Virus record (IMG/VR): IMGVR_UViG_3300022562_001351
Span: 1-45,986 of that record
Length of the DNA: 45,986 nucleotides
Direction: 5' to 3' (one strand)
From: a virus
The position numbers were made by a program, and so were the translations under genes. Numbering within the stretch: position 1 is the first letter of the stretch; every line of letters starts with the position of its first letter. The notes beneath the pieces were generated by a model that did not search any database, had not been told where the DNA came from, and worked only from the letters and a program-made list of their open reading frames with translations. Shown here in pieces: positions 1 to 6,005 of the stretch.

Positions 1-144
1 GCAATAGCAGAGCAATACCAGAGCCCCTCCTAGCCGAGTGCTAGGGGGGGCTTCTGTTTAGTGCATCGCTAAACAGCGGGATAGCGAGGCTATCATCCCC
101 GGAGGGACTAATACTAACAGCAGAAGGTCATAGTATCGGTGCTA
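1..144. repeat. Terminal direct repeat, copy 1
   Basis: These 144 bases are identical to the last 144 bases of the window (45843-45986). Either the contig is a circle closed by overlapping ends, giving a unit of 45,842 bp, or the virion DNA has short direct terminal repeats. The repeat is non-coding and holds a terminator and the start of a structured region. No gene is interrupted at the junction. Confidence 0.95.
22..53 (+). terminator. Intrinsic terminator of the small gene before the genome closure
   Basis: Bases 22-34 pair with 40-52 in a 13-bp stem with one G-U pair and a CGAGT loop, followed by a short pyrimidine run (TTCTGTTTA). Across the circle it lies about 25 bp after the stop of the 70-residue gene at 45627-45839, where the same hairpin appears in the second repeat copy. 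Confidence 0.75.
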
Positions 145-287
145 GGGACCGCTATAGCTACCCCTAGACCACCAATGATGAGCCTCTCGCCTCTGGGTCC
201 CTCTATTTCGGGAGGTCGTTCAACAGAAATACTGCTTTCCCTCGCCATGTTACTGTGGTATGGGACCCCTCAGGGGAGGAATTTCTG
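54..287 (+). ncRNA. Candidate structured RNA / long 5' leader
   Basis: This stretch has no open frame and is crowded with inverted repeats: GTTTAG 56-61 with CTAAAC 69-74; GGGATAGC 78-85 with GCTATC 89-94 plus CCC; ATACTA 111-116 with TAGTAT 131-136; CTAGGG 142-147 with CCCTAG 162-167. A second pairing, AGGGACC 144-150 with GGTCCCT 196-202, would exclude the CTAGGG hairpin, which is the layout of a conformational switch. It ends in a CCCC/GGGG hairpin that overlaps the ribosome-binding site of the gene at 288. No known RNA family is recognised; the pairing is read by eye and not folded. Confidence 0.4.
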
Positions 288-434
288 ATGTCAGCGCCGA
301 AGTGTCCGTTTTGTGGTCATCCGATGGAGTTGAAGCGGGTGACGAATTTGGCTCGTTATTTCCGGTGTGCGATGTGCGGTCGGCAGTTGGAGCAGAAAAT
401 CGACGAAAACGAGCGAGAATCGGCGGATAATTGA
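288..434 (+). CDS. Small double-CxxC zinc-ribbon protein
   Basis: The gene encodes 48 residues with CPFC at 6-9 and CAMC at 27-30, the spacing of a single zinc ribbon, followed by an acidic, charged tail. The ATG is preceded by GGGGAGGA at 273-280, a strong ribosome-binding site. That site is part of a small CCCC-TCA-GGGG hairpin, so translation may be gated by RNA structure. Zinc ribbons of this size usually bind DNA, RNA or a protein partner; no specific target can be given. It stands alone downstream of the structured leader. Confidence 0.7.
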   Translation: MSAPKCPFCGHPMELKRVTNLARYFRCAMCGRQLEQKIDENERESADN

Positions 435-755
435 GACAATCTGCGATTTTTGGCGGATTTCTTTGAAATTTGCCGTTTTTCGCTGTTTCTGGTCTCAGGT
501 GTCAGAATTTTGACACCCCTCTCACCGCCGGTTTTGGGGTGTTTCACCCATAAAAGAATCTAGACGCCGATGGGAGCGAGGAGCGGAGCGACGAAGCGAG
601 TTCATCGGCAGGCGCGGCGGGTGGTTTTGAGGGGATTGCCTTTGCTTTGCTGCTGGGTGGAAGCCGGATAGCGGCCTTTTCTTGACTTCAGAGGTGAGCG
701 TGCGCCTCTCGCGCGCGTTTATTGTATTTTTCGGGATTTTGCAAGGCAGAGCAAA
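435..755. other. Non-coding stretch with hairpins
   Basis: No supported gene lies here. ACACCCC 513-519 pairs with GGGGTGT 536-542 and may end the zinc-ribbon transcript. GCCGATG 566-572 pairs with CATCGGC 603-609 and encloses a run of GAGCG-like repeats. The right end would receive transcription from the leftward genes that stop at 756. Confidence 0.5.
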
Positions 756-1061
756 TCAAGTCGCGGACGGATTCCCGTTTGTTTCCGAGGACCTGACCGG
801 TCTGTATACAGTTTTTGATTTTCGCCTTTTTTCGTTCCTCGCAGCCCGAAATCTTGCAAGCTCCGCGTCGTGTTCGGCGAGAAATGCAACCAATTCGCTG
901 GGTCCCTTGTCCTTGGCGCGGGTGTGCGGCTCGTAGACCTTCACCGGAACCTTCTGGCCGTAAACCTCTTTCATCACGATCCGATACGACGCTGTGGGTT
1001 TCCCCGCACCTTTCGGACTCTTGGATTGCTGCAGCTTGCTCGGTGCCCAACCGCGCTTCAT
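756..1061 (-). CDS. Small basic protein of unknown function
   Basis: 101 residues, rich in Lys and Arg at both ends, with a helical acidic and basic centre. The ATG overlaps the stop of the upstream gene by 4 bp (ATGA), so the two are translationally coupled. A longer in-frame start exists at 1121 but would sit inside the upstream gene. No family is recognised. The basic composition would suit nucleic-acid binding, which is only an inference. Confidence 0.6.
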   Translation of the reverse strand: MKRGWAPSKLQQSKSPKGAGKPTASYRIVMKEVYGQKVPVKVYEPHTRAKDKGPSELVAFLAEHDAELARFRAARNEKRRKSKTVYRPVRSSETNGNPSAT

Positions 1062-1435
1062 TTTCCAAATGCCTCCGGGTACGGGTTCGGAAGCCCGCAT
1101 CGCATCGCGTCCTCCGCCCAAAGCCGCTTTCTCGCGTTCAGGACCTCTTGTTCGTGGTTCAGAAATCGCCGGTAGGCCCGCTCACGCTCCTCTTTCGCTT
1201 CGCGTCGGCGCTTCCGTTCCATCTTTCCGGCCGTGCTGGACCACCACGCACGCGCCTCCTCCGAGCCCGTCACCGCCTCGGGGTCGATCGGAGGGTATTC
1301 AGGGTCCGGAATCGGGACCATTTCAACCGTCCCGCACGTCTGCGCGATGCAATGCGCTTCACTGGCCTCAATCGGCTCATCCGGAAGAAACCGGGTGAAG
1401 TAGGTCCCGTGGACTTGAACGATCTCCACTGCCAT
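1058..1435 (-). CDS. Unknown protein with charged helical C-terminal half
   Basis: 125 residues. The first half is Pro- and acid-rich (PIPDPEYPPIDPEAV) and the second is a long Arg/Glu/Lys helix (about 70-110), probably a coiled coil. The start at 1435 avoids running into the divergent gene at 1560. No clear ribosome-binding site precedes it. It is the first of a two-gene leftward operon that diverges from the late block. No family is recognised. Confidence 0.6.
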   Translation of the reverse strand: MAVEIVQVHGTYFTRFLPDEPIEASEAHCIAQTCGTVEMVPIPDPEYPPIDPEAVTGSEEARAWWSSTAGKMERKRRREAKEERERAYRRFLNHEQEVLNARKRLWAEDAMRCGLPNPYPEAFGK

Positions 1436-1559
1436 GGGGGCCAGATTAGCGCTTGCCGAATTCTGCGGTACGGTTTTCTTGCGCAGCAGGCTCTGTGATG
1501 GGGGGTGCTGGCTAGCTCGTTCCCGCCAGACCCCCCTATCACAACTTTGTGGAGGCGTC

Positions 1560-1769
1560 ATGAAAGGACATACCGAAACCCGCAGCCGACAGGTGACCGG
1601 GAGCAACCGAAACGGCGAGGGGCAGGTTCCCGCGTGCGAGAACACGCCGTCTTGCGAAGCCACGTTTTACAACGAAGCGCCGCGTGGCAACAGCAAATTC
1701 GACGATCCCGGTCCCGATGTGCTCGGACAGGGGCCGATGGAAGAAGCACACAGCTCCAAGATCCGCTAG
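1560..1769 (+). CDS. Small unknown protein opening the late block
   Basis: 69 residues, hydrophilic, with no recognisable domain. The ATG follows GGAGG (1551-1555) at normal spacing, and the gene ends 26 bp before the endolysin gene. The 124 bp between it and the divergent leftward gene should hold the late promoter, but no convincing sigma-70 pair was found there. Confidence 0.55.
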   Translation: MKGHTETRSRQVTGSNRNGEGQVPACENTPSCEATFYNEAPRGNSKFDDPGPDVLGQGPMEEAHSSKIR

Positions 1770-1795
1770 CACCTCACTCCCCCGGAGGTGACACC

Positions 1796-2236
1796 ATGCC
1801 GAGCTTCGGCCAACGCTCACAGAGCCGGCTCATGACCTGTGACCAGGACCTGATCGACCTCTGTGTGGCCGTCATCCCCCACACCGACTTCACCGTGCTC
1901 TGCGGCTTTCGCGGCGAAGAAGAACAGAACGAAGCCTTCGAAACCGGCCGCAGCCGGCTCAAATGGCCGTTCTCCAAACACAACCACCACGTCCTGCGCC
2001 CCGACCGGAACGACTACTCCCCCCTCTCCCTCGCCGTGGACATCGCCCCCTGGCACCCCGATCCCCCCCATATCCGCTGGGACAATGAACGCGAATTTGT
2101 GTATCTCGCCGGCATGATGATGCAAGCCGCCTTCGAACGCGACATCAAACTGCGCTGGGGCGGGAACTGGGACATGGATGCGGACCTCTACGACAAGAAT
2201 GTCCCCTTCGATCTGGTCCACTTTGAACTGCTATGA
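1796..2236 (+). CDS. Endolysin, M15-type peptidase
   Basis: 146 residues. The layout is that of phage L-alanyl-D-glutamate / D-Ala-D-Ala peptidases of the M15 (VanY-like) family. An SKH near residue 60-62 and AVDIAP (D82) give the first two zinc ligands, and FDLVHFE (D139, H142) gives the catalytic acid and third ligand. The stretch between SxH and AVD is longer than the usual SxHxxGxAxD, so there is a small insertion. It would cut the peptide cross-bridges of peptidoglycan at lysis. No signal peptide is seen, so export depends on the holin, encoded 29 kb away with the spanins. Good Shine-Dalgarno (GGAGGTG). Confidence 0.85.
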   Translation: MPSFGQRSQSRLMTCDQDLIDLCVAVIPHTDFTVLCGFRGEEEQNEAFETGRSRLKWPFSKHNHHVLRPDRNDYSPLSLAVDIAPWHPDPPHIRWDNEREFVYLAGMMMQAAFERDIKLRWGGNWDMDADLYDKNVPFDLVHFELL

Positions 2237-2793
2237 TCGAATACGAACCCCCTCGCCGAGAACCCATCCCGAAACGACTGCTCGTCGTCGGGTCCCCCCG
2301 TTCCGGCACCCACTTCTTCGCCAAACTCCTGCAGAATTTCGGAATGCGCGTGAAACACGAACGCATGGGCGAAGACGGCACCGTCAACAGCGCGTGGCTC
2401 GCCATGAAACAGAAAAATGACACCCTCCTGCACGTCGAAGGACGCCAACACTACACCTTCGACAAAATCCTCCACATCGTTCGACACCCGCTGCCCACCA
2501 TCGAATCCCTCTCCCGTGAACTCTCTCCCGTGTTCTGGGAATGGCAGTACGCCCACAGCAAAATCGCCATCGACGACCCCCATGACCTGGAACGCGTGTC
2601 CGCTTTCTGGGTCTTCTGGACGGATGGCTGCCAACACCTCTGCGATACCCATATCCGCCTGGAAGACATCGCCCACCTCGGAGATGTCGTCGGCAAAGGC
2701 AAACAACTCTCCCGACGGATTGAACCCTTGGAACTCGGCTGTATGCAAGAAGAAGTCGAAAAACGCTGCGAAATCTACGGGTACAAACTGTGA
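2233..2793 (+). CDS. Sulfotransferase-family protein
   Basis: 186 residues. GSPRSGT at 20-26 is the 5'-phosphosulfate-binding loop of PAPS-dependent sulfotransferases, and VRHPLPTIESL at 83-93 fits the 3'-phosphate-binding strand and helix (RxP...S). At 186 residues it is shorter than most family members (250-300) but keeps both cofactor sites. Family members move sulfate from PAPS to sugars, lipids or proteins; the acceptor here is unknown. The start overlaps the endolysin stop by 4 bp, so it is expressed late. A role in altering the host envelope or virion glycans is an inference. Confidence 0.8.
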   Translation: MIEYEPPRREPIPKRLLVVGSPRSGTHFFAKLLQNFGMRVKHERMGEDGTVNSAWLAMKQKNDTLLHVEGRQHYTFDKILHIVRHPLPTIESLSRELSPVFWEWQYAHSKIAIDDPHDLERVSAFWVFWTDGCQHLCDTHIRLEDIAHLGDVVGKGKQLSRRIEPLELGCMQEEVEKRCEIYGYKL

Positions 2794-3164
2794 CCAGCGA
2801 CATCAGCGACGTCGATCTGATCGAATCCTATCAGGAAGCCACCAAAGAAGACGTGCGCCAACTCGCCCGCGTCTACACCCGCGATGCGATCCAAACCCTC
2901 GTCGCGCTGATGAAAGCCCCCAAAACACCCCCCGGTGTCAAACGCCAGTGCGCCAGCGACATCCTCTCCCAAGGCTGGGGTCGGCCGGATAGCCGCGAAG
3001 ACGCCTCCGGAAGAGAGAAGGGGGGCCTTACCATCAATATCCTGAAGCTATCGACAGGAGTAGTCGATACCTACACCCACCATGATGAGGAGCGCGAGGA
3101 AATCCGCGAGGCCGTGGACGTCGCCGCCTTCATCGAAAGCCACACAGGGAAATACCATGAGTAG
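2790..3164 (+). CDS. Candidate terminase small subunit-like protein
   Basis: 124 residues from a GTG that overlaps the previous stop by 4 bp. Residues about 20-65 (ARVYTRDAIQTLVALM ... QCASDILSQGWGRP) follow the helical pattern common in small proteins just upstream of phage large terminases. The C-terminal half is acidic and probably flexible. The next gene also looks DNA-binding, so which of the two is the true small terminase subunit is open. Confidence 0.55.
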   Translation: MTSDISDVDLIESYQEATKEDVRQLARVYTRDAIQTLVALMKAPKTPPGVKRQCASDILSQGWGRPDSREDASGREKGGLTINILKLSTGVVDTYTHHDEEREEIREAVDVAAFIESHTGKYHE

Positions 3165-3444
3165 AGGCGGAGCCCGCACCGGTTCTGGACGACCCCCCAA
3201 AGCCCGTGATACGGTACGCAGTGAGATCATCCGCATCTCCGTCACCCCCTCCGAAATGGAGGTGCTGAATCTTCTCGCCAAACAATGGGATGTGCCCATG
3301 GGAACCGCTGCCTACGGACTGCTCGCAGACTGCATCGCGAAATGTAGACGCACCAAAGCACTCGCCATGCCGCACAAACTCATCTACGCCGCATCCCGCA
3401 TCGTTGCACAATACGAACCCGAACTGCAGGAGAATGCATCATGA
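3157..3444 (+). CDS. DNA-binding protein with AT-hook-like N-terminus
   Basis: 95 residues. The N-terminus GGARTGSGRPPK resembles an AT-hook and the start of many small terminase subunits. IIRISVTPSEMEVLNLLAKQW followed by a helix resembles a ribbon-helix-helix or short HTH unit. It overlaps the preceding gene by 8 bp and sits in the packaging cluster, so packaging-site recognition or local transcription control are both possible. Confidence 0.5.
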   Translation: MSRGGARTGSGRPPKARDTVRSEIIRISVTPSEMEVLNLLAKQWDVPMGTAAYGLLADCIAKCRRTKALAMPHKLIYAASRIVAQYEPELQENAS

Positions 3445-3875
3445 GTCAAGGCTACCCGATCGCGTGTCTCTGGTTTGATACGCAATCCAACGAAAACCCA
3501 GACTACGCCTCCAATGCGATCCACTGCTACATCGAAACAGCCCCAGGCGCGTTCAATATCACCAACTTCAACACCACCAGCACCCACAGCAACCTCATCA
3601 TCACCACCGACTGCAACACCACCACCGAATACTTCTGGGTGCCCGCAGAAACAACTGCCGCCACCGGCCAGTACAACAACATCAGCACCGCGATCAACGA
3701 CTTCACCCACATCCGCGATGCCATCCGCGAACTGCTCCCCTGTGCGGAAGAGGGAAGATTTGAGCCGTCATCGCCGCTTCGCGGCGAAATCGACCCCGAA
3801 GACTGTATGGGTGCTGAATCGGACCCCGGCATGGAAATGGGACAAGCCGAGAAGTGGTTCCGGGAGCACTTTTAG
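3441..3875 (+). CDS. Unknown protein, Thr/Asn-rich
   Basis: 144 residues with a Thr/Asn-rich centre and an acidic C-terminal third. It overlaps both neighbours by 1-4 bp. No family is recognised. The pattern of short strands suggests a beta-rich fold, possibly a minor structural protein. Confidence 0.6.
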   Translation: MSQGYPIACLWFDTQSNENPDYASNAIHCYIETAPGAFNITNFNTTSTHSNLIITTDCNTTTEYFWVPAETTAATGQYNNISTAINDFTHIRDAIRELLPCAEEGRFEPSSPLRGEIDPEDCMGAESDPGMEMGQAEKWFREHF

Positions 3876-4147
3876 TGAGAACGGACTGTACGGACTGCGG
3901 AAAATGCTGTGAGTACGTGCTGCTCCCCCTCAAGGACGACGACCACGCGAGATGGGCCGCATACCACGGAATCAACGTCGATCTGCTCGGCGGGAAGTGG
4001 TTCGCCAAGATCGACAAGGTCTGTATGCACCTGTCAGAAGAGAAGACCTGTCTCGTCTACAACACACCCGCCATGCCGAAATTGTGCCAGGAGTTTCTGT
4101 GTAGGGCGCTCAGCCCAAGAGGCTGGCCCGTGGAGGGAGTCGAATGA
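3875..4147 (+). CDS. YkgJ-like cysteine-cluster protein
   Basis: 90 residues. CTDCGKCCEYV near the N-terminus, a further Cys at KVCMHL, then TCLVYNTPAMPKLCQEFLC, form the Cys-cluster pattern of the YkgJ family, which is thought to bind zinc or an iron-sulfur centre. The GTG at 3875 shares its G with the previous stop; an ATG at 3854 is in frame but would overlap the previous gene. Phages carry such small proteins widely, and their role is not established. Confidence 0.65.
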   Translation: MRTDCTDCGKCCEYVLLPLKDDDHARWAAYHGINVDLLGGKWFAKIDKVCMHLSEEKTCLVYNTPAMPKLCQEFLCRALSPRGWPVEGVE

Positions 4148-4455
4148 TGGGCGTCCCTGAATTCAGCCAAAGCGCTCCGACCGCCACCGCCATCTCCGCG
4201 ATGGCGGCACAATCTCGCATCGCACGCGAAATGGCCTACTGCCCAAATTGCCGCTGCATGGAGTGTCAGGCCAAGAGACAGGACGTCTTTACCGGGCACC
4301 TCTACAGCGACATCCTTCCGCTTCCACCGGAAGTCGATACTGTCGAACCGAAGAAGAGCCATCTGGCGAAGTACGTCGCCTATGCGATCTACTGTGTCGT
4401 CTTCGTGACGCTCTTGCAGGTCGTCTTCGTGACTTGCTCTGGGAGAACCGTGTAG
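4144..4455 (+). CDS. Small Cys-rich membrane protein
   Basis: 103 residues. CPNCRCMEC near residue 33 could bind zinc. A hydrophobic helix (KYVAYAIYCVVFVTLLQVV) near the C-terminus would span the membrane with a very short outer tail. It overlaps the YkgJ-like gene by 4 bp and touches the terminase gene. No family is recognised. Confidence 0.55.
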   Translation: MMGVPEFSQSAPTATAISAMAAQSRIAREMAYCPNCRCMECQAKRQDVFTGHLYSDILPLPPEVDTVEPKKSHLAKYVAYAIYCVVFVTLLQVVFVTCSGRTV

Positions 4456-5772
4456 GTGGAGATCACTCTTCCCCTAGATTGGAGGCCACGTGATTACCAA
4501 AGGGCTGCGTGGGAAGCGCTTGAAACAGGCACCAAAAGGGCCTGTCTGGTCTGGCACCGACGCGCCGGTAAAGACCTATTCGCTATCAACTGGACAGCGA
4601 GCCAGATCTTCCAAAGGGTGGGACTCTACTGGCACGTCCTACCGACCTACCGTCAGGGTCGCAAGGTGGTATGGGAAGGCCGTACGCGTGACGGTCGGGC
4701 CTTCCTGGACCACTTCCCTGACGGAAACAACGCCGGACCCGGAAATCTCGTAACACGTAAACGTGACGATGAGATGGCCATGTGGTTCGCGAACGGCTCG
4801 GTTTATCAGGTCATTGGTGCCGATGACCCGGACCGACTCGTCGGCGCAAACCCCATCGGCATCATCTTCTCCGAATGGTCCGTTATGCCGCCTCGGGTCT
4901 GGGAGTTCATCCGACCCATTCTGGCTGAAAACGGCGGGTGGGCTGTGTTTATTTACACGCCACGCGGACGGAACCACGGCTATCGTACCTTCAACATGGC
5001 GCAGGAAACCGAAGGCTGGTTTGCCGAAAAGCTGAGCGTGGACATGACCCATGCCATTCCGATGTCGGCGGTCGAAGACGAACGCGCCGCCGGAATGCCG
5101 GAAGAATTGGTGCAGCAGGAATTCTACTGCTCGTTCGACGCACCCCTGGTCGGGGCCTACTACGGCGACCTGATGAGCACCATGACGGAAGAAAAACGCA
5201 TAGGGAAGATTCCATATGAACCCGAAAGACCGGTTACCACCGCTTGGGACCTGGGGGTCGCAGACTACACCTCCATTTGGTTCCACCAGCTCGTCGGACA
5301 CGAACACCGACTCATCGACTACTACCAAGCCTCCGGAGTTGGGCTGGACCACTATGCGAAAGTGCTATCCGAGAAGCCGTACGCGTACAAAGAGCATCTG
5401 GTCCCGCATGATGCGACGGTTCGGGAACTGGGTTCTGGAAAAAGCCGGATAGAGATGGCCCGCAAACTCGGCCTGAACATGCGGGTCGTGCCCAAGATGC
5501 CCCTGGCCGATGGCATCAATGCGGTGCGCTTCCTGCTGCCGAAGGTCTGGATCGACGAAGAGCGCTGCGAAACGGGCATCGAAGGGCTGCGCCAGTACAC
5601 CAAAGAGCGCATCCTGGACGAAGAGGGCATTGACGGAGAGGCCCTATTCCGCGACAAACCCCTGCACAACTGGGCCAGCCACCCCGCAGACGCCCTCCGC
5701 ACGCTCGCGGTGGGCTTGCGGGAATTCCGCAAACCAGTCGATGTCCTCTACCCCAAGCTCGCGATTGTCTAG
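4456..5772 (+). CDS. terL: Terminase large subunit
   Basis: 438 residues. The ATPase half carries the Walker A variant VWHRRAGKD at 32-40 and Walker B GIIFSEW at 135-141. The RNase H-like nuclease half begins at AWDLGVADYTSI (263-274), with D265 as the first metal ligand. The protein docks on the portal, pumps DNA into the procapsid and cuts concatemers. Starts at a GTG directly after the upstream stop; length is normal for the family. The packaging type cannot be decided from sequence alone, but the 144-bp terminal identity would fit either pac-type circular permutation or short repeats. Confidence 0.95.
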   Translation: MEITLPLDWRPRDYQRAAWEALETGTKRACLVWHRRAGKDLFAINWTASQIFQRVGLYWHVLPTYRQGRKVVWEGRTRDGRAFLDHFPDGNNAGPGNLVTRKRDDEMAMWFANGSVYQVIGADDPDRLVGANPIGIIFSEWSVMPPRVWEFIRPILAENGGWAVFIYTPRGRNHGYRTFNMAQETEGWFAEKLSVDMTHAIPMSAVEDERAAGMPEELVQQEFYCSFDAPLVGAYYGDLMSTMTEEKRIGKIPYEPERPVTTAWDLGVADYTSIWFHQLVGHEHRLIDYYQASGVGLDHYAKVLSEKPYAYKEHLVPHDATVRELGSGKSRIEMARKLGLNMRVVPKMPLADGINAVRFLLPKVWIDEERCETGIEGLRQYTKERILDEEGIDGEALFRDKPLHNWASHPADALRTLAVGLREFRKPVDVLYPKLAIV

Positions 5773-5780
5773 GAGAAGCC

Positions 5781-6002
5781 ATGTCGATCAAACACGAAAT
5801 GCAGATCCGAGACCTGATCGCCAAGCGCAAGGAAGCGGAGGAGAGGCTGGACAAGCTGGAGAAGGCGGTCAATACTTTGAGAAAATCCGTGGCGCATATT
5901 GAACGCCACGGGTTGAGCGATGGCGGCGTGGTCGTCCCCCAAACGCCGCTGCCGGAGACCCTGGATAAGCTGGAGCTTGGAAGGCAGCCAAAGGGGACGT
6001 AA
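5781..6002 (+). CDS. Small coiled-coil protein
   Basis: 73 residues; residues 1-45 form a charged heptad-like helix (LDKLEKAVNTLRKSV) and the rest is Pro/Gly-rich. AGGAG precedes the ATG at good spacing. It sits between terminase and portal, a common place for small accessory proteins of head assembly. No function is assigned. Confidence 0.6.
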   Translation: MSIKHEMQIRDLIAKRKEAEERLDKLEKAVNTLRKSVAHIERHGLSDGGVVVPQTPLPETLDKLELGRQPKGT

Positions 6003-6005
6003 GCC

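Noticed and set aside
160-240. Hammerhead-like bits (ATGATGAG and GAAA) in the structured region
   Set aside because: The CUGAUGA core and correctly placed stems are not present.
688-1068. Alternative minus-strand frame of 126 codons
   Set aside because: Overlaps the frame at 756-1061 almost entirely; the latter has ATGA coupling with its upstream gene.
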